A stretch of DNA of 64,000 nt from Castanea sativa (Eukaryota; Streptophyta; Magnoliopsida; Fagales; Fagaceae), in the NCBI RefSeq assembly GCF_040712315.1, contig NC_134023.1, positions 11,913,442 to 11,977,441 on the forward strand. Direction: 5' to 3'. How positions within the stretch are numbered: the first letter of the stretch is position 1; each line of letters begins with the position of its first letter. Made by a program: the position numbers and the translations under genes. Under the pieces are notes generated by a model, which worked only from the letters and a program-made list of their open reading frames with translations, ran no database searches and was not told where the DNA came from. Of this stretch, positions 1 through 10,988 are shown piece by piece.

Positions 1-212
1 TCAAAGCCCTGTTGTTTTGCAACTTATCTTTTGGAATCCAGGTAGGACAGGCTTAGCAGAGGTGCAGACATTGTAATTGTTTGTTCAATTAGAAATAACA
101 ATGAATTGCTTTGTTGTGGCGTGGATGATTGTTTTGATTCCTGTGGTTTTTAATTGGAGCTCTGTCCTTTGGTTCAATTCTGACGGGCGCTACAGAAAAA
201 CCACCAATACTG

Positions 213-500
213 TCACATGCTGTATTTTAAAACTACAACCATAGTGTCATGTTTTTTCACCAGTTGTTTTTTTTTAGCACATTCATGTCTTATTATGCTT
301 TGTGTTTTTGTTTCTTCAATTAGAAATAAAAATGAATTGCTTTGCTGGAAATTTCAGATAGTTGTCTGCAAACCATTTTTAAGGTTGCTTTGAATGTTGT
401 GTAAAAAAGAAATACAGATCGATCTTACTTTATTTACTTATTGTGTTTTTTGGTTTGTGAGAAATTAAAAGTTATGCATAAGCAAGCAGAAATAATGTGT
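213..500. repeat. Direct repeat, copy 1 (partner at 1251-1653)
   Basis: Starts at TCACATGCTGTATTTTAAA and runs through the words CAATTAGAAATAAAAATGAA and TTACTTTATTTACTTATTG, all of which recur in the same order at 1251-1653. The partner has about 118 extra bases in the middle (roughly 1395-1511), so this copy either lost them or the partner gained them. The word CAATTAGAAATAAAAATGAA or a close variant also occurs near 88 and 632. No protein-coding content is recognised. The rest of 1-3039 shows no confident gene. Confidence 0.8.
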
Positions 501-1250
501 AAACTAAATAACTTGAATATTTGTTTCAAAAAATTCAAAATATAAAGAAGCAAAAGCAAAAAGAAAAAGAAAAAAAAAAAAAAAAGGCATATAGAGCATG
601 TAGGTGAGAATTCGGGGCAGAGCTCAAATTCAATTAGAAATAAAAATGAACAAAAGCAACAGTCGATTGCATTGCTGAAGCTTTTTTTTTTTTTAAAAAA
701 AGATGCAAATGATATGGGAATTTAATATTTTTTTGCCTTAATGATCAGCAAATGATGAGTGTATCAAATAAATTAAGCCACAACCTTGCTTTTCTGTTCT
801 TTAAAGCAGTGTAGATGTCAAGTTTATTCATTTTCTTGATTGTAGTTTTATCTCTCAATCTATCAGTAAAATATATCACTTTTAATTGTATAGAATATAT
901 AACTTTTAACTTTATACAATGAAGTTGTGCACAGTTCTAGAGTCATTGTTATATTTTTGAAAAGAAAAAAAAAACTTAGACCTCTTGGCTTCTGCAGCAA
1001 TTTCCTCAGTTGGCAAACCAATAGCAGCTATCAATCAATTATTCTTCATCTTTAATAGAAATGATTATAGACATATTTAAATTTGATAAAGATTTCAATT
1101 TTAGGTTCAAATGTATAGTTAAATCTGCCCCCAAACACATTGTATTCTTTACTATGTTGTTAATTTAATATGCAGTAACATATTTGGTGATCAGCTTCTT
1201 CAATTACATCATTACAGTCCAATATTTCTGGTGCTCAATGCACTTTGTGG

Positions 1251-1653
1251 TCACATGCTGTATTTTAAATCCACAACCATAGTGTCATGTTTTGTCACCA
1301 GTTGCTTTTTCTTTTAGCACATTCATTTGTTATTATGGTTTGTGTTTTTGTCTCTTCAATTAGAAATAAAAATGAATTGCTTTGGTGGGAAATTCCATTG
1401 TTGTGAATCTATTCTGCTTTACTTGGAAATAGCATAACAATTGATGAGATCCTTTGCTGTGTAATTTTAATCTCTAAGAATATGTGAAAGGAGTTTTAGG
1501 GGAATTTTTTTCAGATAGTTGTCTGCAAACCGTTTTTAAGGTTGCTTTGAATGTCATGTAAGGAAGAAAATACAGATCTTACTTTATTTACTTATTGTGT
1601 TTTTGGTTTGTGAGAAATTAAAAGTTATGTTTAAGTAAGCTGAAATAATGTGT
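1251..1653. repeat. Direct repeat, copy 2 (partner at 213-500)
   Basis: Same orientation as copy 1, about 1.04 kb away, with scattered substitutions and one internal ~118-bp length difference. It reads as an old local duplication of non-coding DNA. Confidence 0.8.
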
Positions 1654-3048
1654 GAGATTTTGTAAATCTTGATGAGATGTTGTAACTGAAACCCACAGTA
1701 GATAATGTTATTCATGCTGTATGCAAATAAGGTGCTTGGTGAAGTGCAAAACAGGAGGTACTCGGGTGTGTTTTTCACTAATCAAACCAATCACACTGAA
1801 TTTATATAAGAAATGGTTTTCTTAGTTGCAAATGCTCTTAAGCATTTGGAGCGGATAACTACAAATAAAGAGGTTGAACATGACCCAGTTACTCCAGGTG
1901 AGTGCCTAATTGTTATTTCCATATTCTTGAAGAGATTAATATTCTAGGTACCTGAAGGTTTTGAGAGCATGATTTTTTTCCAAAATAATTTCTAGACCAA
2001 AAGGATTCTGATAATTTCCCTTCGCTTTGTTGGTGGCAATGTATGGTTAGTGCGGAAGGTTCAAAACTGTTGTTTATAGTAGTGGTTTCTGTATCTGTTG
2101 TCTTTGGCTTATCTTCAATTGTCATGAATTTCATATTAGTTTTATGTGTCCTGTGATATCAGTGCTGGTGAATTATAATTGGTAAGTGTTCATTGCTATT
2201 ATCAAATATGTTGATCTCTTACTGCCCAGCCTTTGTTTATTATCAAGTATCATGTTCAATGTCTGATAGCAATTTCAAATTATCTATTAGTTAGTCTGAT
2301 TGGGGGCTGCAAAAGTAGGAAGTGAAAATTCTGGAATTCTGCTTTTGTCTGTGAGGTTTTGCAACGCGGGAAAGTTATGATGGGGGAGCTTTAGTTGTAG
2401 TGCGTGATAGAAGAATGAAGCAATCCAAGAGAGATCCTTTGGGATATAGTATAGAGTCATATTGTGCAACTGTTACAATGTTACTTGGGAAGATACAAAT
2501 TCTCACCAAAACTAAATGGAATTATAGATTCTCACCAACATGTTGAACATTTGTTTGATTTGGCAAAAGCTTTTATATCACCAAAGCTATGAAGCTCAAG
2601 CTCCAATTCTTCCAACTACCGATGGCACTTGGAGAGCCTAAGCATTCAAGGAAAAAAAAACTAAGAAGAATCATATTAAGAGTAGTATGAGACTTTAGTT
2701 CTAAAATAGTGTTCAATACATAGTAGTAAGTTTATTGATTTTCATGTGTTCATCTTTTCCCGAAAGAATACCATCACTACAAATATATATAAAGGGCATT
2801 TTGTAAATTTAGTTATTTTTTTAATACTTTGAACCAAATTCTCATGTTGTAGTTGCTTTATGGTTAGAATTGTTAGATACATATGTTTGAGCGTTAGATA
2901 CTCCTTTTTTTTTTTATGGTAAACAATTTCCACACCATGCTGTTGTTGATTAGTCATAAATTTAATTAAGCTATTTGTATCTTAGTGAGCATATATTTTC
3001 ATGTTCTATGGTTCCATTAGACACTTTATACTTTGGATGATATTTTTG

Positions 3049-3733
3049 GGCCAAAATTGGAAATTAGCCATAATTTCCAAATAATATAATTAGTAGTTAA
3101 TATTTTCAAACTATATTTGTTACTATCATCTCGAGTCTTAGAGACTCGATTTAGGCCTAAAAATCGAGTCTTTGAAGGTCAATTTTTATAGTCTGCTCAC
3201 GTCTGATGTAGCATTTTTTTCACGTGGAGTCTACCTGAAAATCGAGTCTCTAAGACTCAATTTACCCTCATTACATTTCACCTAATGTATTTTACAAATC
3301 AGGTCCTCTCACTTTTCTTTTCTTTTCTTTTCTTTTCTTTTCACCTTTCTCCCCCTCTCTACGCTCTCACCTGATTTGCAATCGGAGAAAATAGCAAATT
3401 AACCATAATTTTCAAACAATATAATTAGTAGTTACTGTTTACAAACTATATTTTTTACTAGCATCTTGAGTTTAAGAGACTCGATTTTGGGCTTAAAAAT
3501 CGAGTCTTTTAGGGTCGATTTTCACGTGTGATGTGGCATTTTTTTTCACGTGGAGCCTACCTGAAAATTGAGTCTCTAAGACTCGATTTACAAGGCAAAA
3601 AAATATTAGTTTAAGTCTCTTAACCTCTATTCTCAGAAATACACAACAATCACCAAAACTCACATTTTACCTATCCCACGACAAGATCCATGCACTACCA
3701 TAGGAAGATCATGACTGAGCAAAACTCACCACA

Positions 3734-3771
<38 letters not shown>

Positions 3772-4293
3772 CAGAGCAAGCCCAGATCCAGGTTGCGTCG
3801 CGCCTAGGCCGCGCGCAACCAGGTCACGTCATGCCCAGGCCGCCTGCAACCAGGTCGCGCGACCCAGGCGCACACGGCCTGGGTCGCGCGGCGGCTTAGG
3901 TCAGCCTGGGTTGACGGCAATGGGTCTGTGGCGGCTGGGCTTGTACAGATCAGTGTGGAGGAGAAAGAAATGAACAAATGAAGAGGTAGTGAGGAAGAAA
4001 GAAGCAGATAGAGATGTAATGAGGAGAGAGATGTGAAACGTAGAAAAAATGAGGAAAATAAGAAAGGTTTAGAATGTAAATCGAGTCTTAGAGACTCGAT
4101 TTTCAAGTAGTCGCCACGTGGAAAAAATGTCATATCAGACAGAATTAGACCATAAAAATCGACCATCAAAGACTCGATTTATAGGTCCAAAATCGAGTCT
4201 TTTAGACTCGAGATGCTAGTAAAAAAAATAGTTTGTAAACAGTAACTACTAATTATATTGTTTGGAAATTATGGCTAATTTGCTATTTCCTCC
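3049..4293. mobile_element. Mutator-like DNA transposon, non-autonomous, with long terminal inverted repeats and 9-bp TSD
   Basis: The two ends are flanked by the perfect 9-bp direct repeat ATATTTTTG (3040-3048 and 4294-4302), the size typical of Mutator-like elements. The outer ~200 bp are inverted repeats that share the words TAGCCATAATTTCCAAA and AATATAATTAGTAGTTA. Several short hairpins built on AATCGAGTCT/AGACTCGATT lie in each arm. A third arm copy in left orientation sits at about 3386-3600, so the left arm is present twice. The core holds an A-tract (3725-3769) and a GC-rich stretch (about 3780-3960) with repeated CAACCAGGTC-like words. No transposase is visible. An open frame on the minus strand (3804-4169) matches nothing I know and is probably fortuitous. 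Confidence 0.85.
3312..3342. repeat. (TTTTC)n microsatellite
   Basis: Six or so tandem copies of a TTTTC pentamer inside the Mutator-like element, between the outer left arm and the duplicated arm. Confidence 0.85.
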
Positions 4294-4634
4294 ATATTTT
4301 TGCATATAAGAAAGCGTTACTTTACAATTCTACCAAATTACTCTTTGTTCTTGGTTTGCAATAGTTTGTGTCTTCCTCACTCATTTTAAAGGCTTTAATC
4401 ATTTAATATAATGCTGTGAAACAAATGTCTTTGTTCTTTAAATTTAATGTAGTTGTGAATTTAATGTCTTTGATATCATTTTCATTGTCCTCACATATGT
4501 ACGGTTATGTTTTTAGGTTCAATTTCAAAGAAAGTGAAAACTAATTGTATTTTTTACAAATTTTTTAGTTGAACCTTTATTTTAAACTAAATTATTTATT
4601 TTCCTTCATTTTTAACTCAATTTTATTTAACTAC

Positions 4635-4662
4635 CCCGTGCGTCGCACGGGTTAGCAACTAG
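4635..4662 (+). mobile_element. Helitron 3' terminus (5' end not certain)
   Basis: A perfect 7-bp stem, CCCGTGC-GTC-GCACGGG (4635-4651), is followed 7 bases later by the terminal CTAG (4659-4662) and a T. This is the standard Helitron 3' end (GC-rich hairpin, CTRR end, insertion before T). The 5' end is unresolved. One candidate is the A|TC at 2773/2774, followed by AAATATATATAAAGG; in that case the Mutator-like element at 3049-4293 would be nested inside the Helitron. Confidence 0.7.
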
Positions 4663-5143
4663 TTTCTTATAAATAACTATTCTTTAAACTAAGGAATAAC
4701 CATTTCTTATCAAAAGTACTGAATCCCTATTCCTTAAACCCTTATAACTAAAATTCCTAAAAAAAACCCTTATTGATGCTCCCTTCAGCAATTGTTTTTT
4801 TTTATTATTTACAGCTGGTCTATTTCAAGCTCGTTTTTTGTTCTCTTTACTCCTGCTGTTACTTACTGCCATATTAGACAAACAAACAACAGTTTGGTGG
4901 TTCTAGTTTTCTGTTGATTCCTTATGCTACCCATGAATGTAATTTTTAGACCTGCCGCTAACACCCACAAAATCATGTAGGGAATAGGCTTGTAGGAGTA
5001 CGGTGCTTTTGTTATGATGTTTCTATTGAATAAAGTTGGTACTGTTAAAGTTTCAGGGACATTAGGTTGGTGATATCGGAAAGTATAATAAAGGTGGTGT
5101 TTGTAGTGTTAGGTTAATTGATGCCTTTGCGAATGTATTTGTT

Positions 5144-5200
5144 GAGTAATTTGGTTTGAAGCCATGGTCCAAGAGTAATTTGGTTTGAAGCCATGGTCCA
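5144..5200. repeat. Two tandem copies of a 28-bp word (period 29)
   Basis: GAGTAATTTGGTTTGAAGCC and the following CATGGTCCA occur twice with one A between them. The repeat lies just upstream of an open, Glu/Lys/Gln-rich stretch (5221-5364) whose origin is unknown. The rest of 4663-5680 has no recognisable gene. Confidence 0.85.
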
Positions 5201-5680
5201 ATCGATTGGATCTCCGATAGTTCAAAATTTTGGTCAAGAAAAACAAAGAACTTGAGCAGCAAAATGCAGAGATTATGCAGAACATAAAAGAGGAAGAAGA
5301 GAGGCTATTGTGCTTGGATGAAAATCTTTCATTTTTTAAAACATTTATGGAGTTATTAATTTGAAAAAAAGACACATTAATATTAAATTGTTCAATTTAT
5401 ATATCAAAAGATGTTAAGCTAGATGCACACAAGTGTAAATTTAATTTATAAATAAGAATATTTTAGTAAATTTAATTTTAAAAACAAATTCAAGGAATTG
5501 TATTGATGTATTGTCACCAAAGAAGTAAATAGTAATAATTATTTCATTACAACATCTTGCATTATTTGTAATCCTTATTCTTATTTCTATATAATCATCA
5601 TTACAAATTTACAATGTACCAAATGTGACCTAAGTTGGGTTTAGGAACAAAATTGGTCAGTTTTGAAAAATTTTGACTTA

Positions 5681-5897
5681 GAGGGCATTTGGATAGGCAA
5701 ACGCACGTCCACGTCCAGAGTTTTTTTTTTTTTTTTTTTTTTTTATACGCGTGTTTGTTACTGTTCATTGGCCATGAACAGTGATTTTAGGCCAATGAAT
5801 AGTAACTTTTGGCATGAACAGTGTTTTTACCCCATTTAAAAATTATTTTGCTACATTGTTTTCAGTTTTCAGCAATAAGTTCTATCCAAACAGACCC
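5681..5897. mobile_element. Small MITE flanked by TTA
   Basis: The ends are imperfect inverted repeats built on TTTGGATAG / CTATCCAAA, each just inside a TTA (5678-5680 and 5898-5900). A 3-bp TTA duplication suits a PIF/Harbinger (Tourist-like) MITE. A T-tract lies at about 5720-5744, and GAACAGTG words recur inside. No coding capacity. Confidence 0.55.
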
Positions 5898-5900
5898 TTA

Positions 5901-8201
5901 GTTGGCATTAACTCAAACTTCAAGTATGTTAATGGAATTTACCCTAAAACACTTAAGGTTATGTATGTGTTTGATCATTTTGACTTGCATTGTTTCAGTT
6001 GGTAGGAAAGTCATTTCACTTGAAATTAAGATAATTTCTTTCACGGTCAAAATTTTATTTATTATTTTTTGAATTTAATAACGGTACAAATTGTCTTGTC
6101 ATTTAAAGTTTTAAATGAATTGTGGGAATAACTGACTCATGAAAGAGTTCTATTTCAAATGGAGATGATTATTTTTTATAAAGAAAACCACTGCTTATCA
6201 ATCCAGGGATGGACCTACTATGGGGCCCAAGGGAGCCCGGGCCCCCCTGGCCCAAATATATTTTTTTTTATTAATATGATACGTATTTTTAATAGATGAA
6301 CTCGTCTTCCAAATTCTTAGCCCCCATTACCAGCCATGCCCAAACAGCCCAGAGCTCAGCCCAACCCAAAAAAAATTAAAAACCCATTAACCCTTTTAAC
6401 CCACGGTACATATAAACCAAAATTAGGAAAAAAAAAAAAAACATTTTTGCTTTTCCATCCCATAAATAACATATCAAAGGCCCGTTTGGTATATGTGTTT
6501 AAAAACTGAAAATTATTGTTTAAAAATATTTGTGAAAATAGAAAAAAGTGTGTAAAAATACGTTTAATGTTGTTTAAAAACTTAAAATTGTTGTTTGAAA
6601 ATACAAATCAAACACCCCCTATTTTTGACAAGATTTAAAGTTTCAATTTCAAAAGAAAATAAACACAACCTAAAAAATAAAAATAAAAATAAAAAGAGAA
6701 CGAGATTAACAAAAATGGCTGTCATCGGCAACCTTCATCTACATGCCCAAGCTTTGCTTTTCCTTTTTCATTTTTTTTTAGTATCTTTCTTTCACTGCAT
6801 CGCTCGCTTCAGTCTTACAAGTTTCCTTAAACCTTCAGCTTCAAGAGTGCTATGAGAACAATGGTTATCTCTACTTTTGTTGTTTGGTAAAGTTCTGGAT
6901 GTTCCTAGGTAATAATCTTTTAAGGGTGAAGTTAAAACTATTACTTTATTTAGTTTTTGAAGATGGCGTGTTTATTAGCTCCATTGCACAGCCAAAAAGT
7001 GTCCACTAGATGTATTGGTGTGTGTATATATATATATAACACAAAATATTAAATTTATGCATGTTTCATCACTTATATATATACATGTGTATATATATAC
7101 ACACACATATAGGTATACAGAAATAGACTAATATTAAAATATTTCGTTCTAATTGACAAACTTAAACGGCATTCAGAACAATAGTAAAAAATAAACTTCG
7201 TAACAAAATGAAAAATGATTTTTTGATGAACTCTTTGATGTTATACATTGAAAGGGACATAGCTTTGACATTTAGTCAATCATGGATGATTTTGAAGATT
7301 TAAAAGAGCGTTGAGTTCTATTTTCACCCTTTTCATAGATAATGTATTAAGAAACAATAGTGTTATATGTCTTTTGTCATTGTTAGTAGATGACTGCATC
7401 TTAATATATTAAGATTAAGAAATAATGATCTTGTATATTTGTCCTAGTTGATAGTTGGTTAACACCATATAGATGCTTATTTGAAAAAAAAAATTTCACT
7501 TATAATTTGGCCCCTAATTTCAAATCCTTGTCCTTCTCTGTTTAAATAATTATAGATAAGTGGAAAAACTAACTGTTTAGAGAGTGTTTGGGAGAGAAAT
7601 TTGAGTTATGTTGTTTGTAATTTTTTGAAATATGTGTAAGTAAAAAAGTGTGTGAAAATGTATATAATGTTGTTTAAAATGTGAAAATGTGTGTTAGAAC
7701 ATATCAGCCAAACAGGGTCTTAAGGTTTGGGGGTAATTAACCAATTGATAGATCAAAAAATTTTTCAAGTTGTATGCAATAGTTGTGCCTTTTCTAGTTC
7801 TCATTTCATGCATCATTATTGATTACTGTAGGTCAAAGTGGTTTCATTTTGCTTCTCAAAAAAAAAAAAAAAAAAAAGTGGTTTCATTTTATTATTCTTT
7901 TTCCATCTCAGGAAAATGAGATTGAATTACCAAATGTTGTGAGGCCGCAATCAGCTAAGAAGGTTGTGGTGACCCAAGGTCGTACATGTACCTTCCATCG
8001 GATATATACAAAAGTATAATTTACAATTTAGATGTTATCCGGCAAGGAGCCTTTAAGAGAATTTAGGCATTGAACCTGCTAGAAAAAAATAATCGGTTTA
8101 ATTTTCACTTTCGTTCTCAATTTATAGTGTACTATAAATTATACTATACAATGCTTACAAATTATTTGTCATCAATTACAACAAAAAAAAATTTAAAAGT
8201 A
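5901..8201. other. No confident gene; low-complexity and MITE-like sequence
   Basis: Holds a GC-rich word cluster near 6206-6250 that resembles one transposon end (compare 10817 and 54464-54500), MITE-like stretches near 6480-6615 and 7580-7720 with TGTTTAAAA words related to those in the 21.8-26.8 kb array, and an AT/GT microsatellite at about 7021-7108. A short open stretch at 7911-7977, preceded by a polypyrimidine-AG, looks coding but has a poor downstream splice donor and no recognised family. Confidence 0.5.
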
Positions 8202-8386
8202 TATTTATTATGTTTTGAAATCGAATAATTATATTTAATATTACTACATTAATTTTTAAAAATTATATAGTAAAACTAGTAGCCACTGTAGCATTTTCCA
8301 TATTGTATATGGTGGTGTCCATAAGCAGTTAATGGGCCATTTTGTCATAGAAACATGTCCAAGATAAAATAAAAGAATATTAAAAA

Positions 8387-8608
8387 GAGTCCAAATCTTC
8401 TGTCCCACTTTTTCTGTTTCACTCTATACTCCACCAATAAAAACTTGCCACGTGTTTATCTAATTAATTAAATACTATCATTATTGACTTATTAATGCTA
8501 CGGTTATTAATTAATAATAGTATTTAATTAATTAGATAAACACTTGGCAAGTTTTTATTGGTGGAGTATAGAGTGGAGCAGGAAAAGTGAGACAGAAGAT
8601 TTGGACTC
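8387..8608. mobile_element. Mutator-type foldback MITE with 9-bp TSD
   Basis: Nearly all of the element is a hairpin. GAGTCCAAATCTTCTG at the left is matched by its reverse complement at the right, and the pairing continues through CTCCACCAATAAAAACTTG. It is flanked by perfect 9-bp direct repeats TATTAAAAA (8378-8386, 8609-8617). The paralogous site in D1b (16717-16809) has the same two TATTAAAAA copies but a different 75-bp filler. Confidence 0.88.
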
Positions 8609-9013
8609 TATTAAAAATAAGGAGAAAGAAAGAAGGCATTCAGTGGTGTGAGCATTTGGTGAGACCTTTCATAACTTGCATTTGGCTTTAATTTATTCTT
8701 TTGAATTAATTAGTTAATCTAGAAACCCTATTTTACAATTGGCATTTAATCCAATTCAAGGGTGAAATGATCATTTTAAGTTCAAGGAAAATTATTGAAT
8801 ACTCTCAAAGTACCATAAATGCGTACTCTTTCTTCTCTCACGAATTGTGAGTCCCACCATCATATTCAGTTCAAGGGTACAAACATATCATTTTGAACCA
8901 TAAAAAGAATTGATAATTCATTTTAAAATATCATCAACACTTTTAAGTTTTAACAATAAAAATTAACGACTTTTTTCATGTAAAAATAACAACATCAAAT
9001 TGATTAATCATGC

Positions 9014-9752
9014 TGTGGGGAGTAAAGGAACCCAAGCGGGCATTTGGGCCTTTGGGCTCTAGCAAGGAGGGCCGATCTATTCTTAAGCTAAGAATTTGTT
9101 AGTACTGCGAATCGGCCCATACGCCGAGGGTCCGAGGATACAGCTGAGGGTGAGTTTTTCTCCTCGGACAGATCCAAGAGAACTCGGAGAGTCACTACGA
9201 AGGTCAAGGTAGAATTCTGGAAAGACTGTTGGTTAAAAGGGGGAAACCCTGAACCTTCTAGATGCACCGGTGTTAGAAAAATATCAAGAGCAAAGGCTGC
9301 CACCTCCACATTAAAAACTCTGCACCTACCTCCCTGGCCGCATTAATGGGGAAGTACCGGCCTTGTCCGTTGCATTAATGGGGAAGTGACCCCTGAACAG
9401 TAGGGCTGAAACTTCTAGTCACTATTCAAAAGCATCAGGAAAAGAAGTATTTAAGGGGGGGTGAAGGCCAAAAAAGGGGGAGGCCAGTTTGTAACTAAGA
9501 AAAAATTAAGAATTGTAATCTTTAAGAAAGAAAGAGAAATAATATAGCAGTAGTCCTCGGCTCACGTCCGAGGAGGTCCATCAGCAATTATCATTCATTA
9601 TTTACAAGTGTTTGCACACCAAAGCCTGTTATCAAGTTCTCAGTACCTTTAATCTAGATTTCGAGCCCACGCTCTACAAATTTTATTGTTTAAGGCTCAT
9701 TGGGCCTGAGCCCATAATTTTCTTTGGGTCCAGGTGCAATTGTGCACTTACA
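9014..9752 (+). mobile_element. Solo LTR of an LTR retrotransposon (739 bp)
   Basis: Begins TGTGGGGAGTAAA and ends TGTGCACTTACA (TG...CA), flanked by the 5-bp duplication CATGC (9009-9013, 9753-9757). The D1b paralogue near 17195 shows a single CATGC and none of this sequence, which is a clean empty site. Insertion therefore followed the duplication or occurred in one copy only. A related LTR lies inverted at 19984-20727. There is no internal region, primer-binding site or gag/pol, so it is a recombination product. Confidence 0.92.
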
Positions 9753-10816
9753 CATGCAACATCAAATTTCAATGGTCAAGAAACATCCTTTAAAATATAA
9801 TTGAATACACATGATAAAGGATAATTAATTGTAGGTTTTTAAAATAATTAATTAAGTATGATTAATGATGTGGCAAAATCTTAATGATTCAAACCCTTTT
9901 TTTTTAAGTAGAATAATGGTTCAAACCTAAACAATGGATGTATATATACAAGTGCATGAAATAAATTACATATTCAAAGGACAGTTGATTATTTTATAAT
10001 TTTTTTTTCCAAAAAGTAGTTACTTAATTAATAATTAATAAACTTAAATATCATTATCCCCCGAGAAGATCATAAAATCAAATAGTTTAAAAGTTGGAAG
10101 GGGGGTGGGGGTGGGGGTAAGGAGTCAAGGTGCTGATTGACTTTGCGAAGGAAGAGAGTGTGATCCAGAGCTTGTTTGTAGAAGAGGGAAATGTTGAAGA
10201 GAAATAAGGAGAGGAGCAATTGATCTTGTCAAATTTTTGGGTATAGAGTAAAAATAATTATATAAATGAAATAGAATAAAAATGATTGTTTAAATAAAAA
10301 AGTAAAAGGTAGAAGGAATATTGCAAAGTGTTTTTAAAAATGGTTAAGCACTTTGGCAAATATGGCTTTTGGTTATAATTTTAATAAAAATTTAGATTAA
10401 GTTATTGAGATATTGTTAGGACTTAGGTCGGATAAGGTTTTATCCATTTTATGTTGTTAGGATTAAATACTATATGAGTTGTAAGTTATTAGTGTCTCAA
10501 GTGTGATTGAAGATGTACATTGAAAACACAATAAGCTACTTAAGAATTGTTCAAGAAGCTGTCAAGTCTGCCTCTTCGACTGCAACCTTAAATGTAGCTT
10601 TATCAATCGAGCTTCATTAAAGTTTGATTCTTGTCTCAATTCTAGTTGATTAATCAAGTTTCGGGGTAGATTAAATCTTTAATTTTCGGCTCATGATGAC
10701 CAAAGCCTAGGGTTCCAAAATGTATATAAAGTTATGATACATTGAGAAGAAGAGATCTTGTTATGACAGTTGTATGCCAAGGGTTTTGTATTAAGCATCT
10801 TCTCTGGCATTGTATT

Positions 10817-10946
10817 CAGTGGTGGCGCCACGTTATAGTCAGGGTGGTCCTAAGAACACCCTAACTTGAAAAAAAAAATTAATATATAATAATTATTTTT
10901 TATTTTTTTACCCTAAAAAAAATATAGGAACACCCTCAAATTAAAA

Positions 10947-10988
<42 letters not shown>

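Larger units (their letters stand above)
8202..10816. repeat. Segmental duplication block D1, copy a
   Basis: From TATTTATTATGTTTTGAAAT to TCTCTGGCATTGTATT the sequence matches 16541-18226 base for base with scattered differences. Copy a is longer mainly because of a 739-bp solo LTR (9014-9752) and a 222-bp MITE (8387-8608). The right part (from TGTTAGGACTTAGG near 10415, through TATATAAAG near 10723) looks like part of a Copia-type LTR that was present before the duplication; this last point is inference. No coding region is supported. Confidence 0.85.

Noticed and set aside
3804..4169. 121-codon minus-strand frame in the Mutator-like element
   Set aside because: Low-complexity and GC-rich repeat translation, with no recognised domain.
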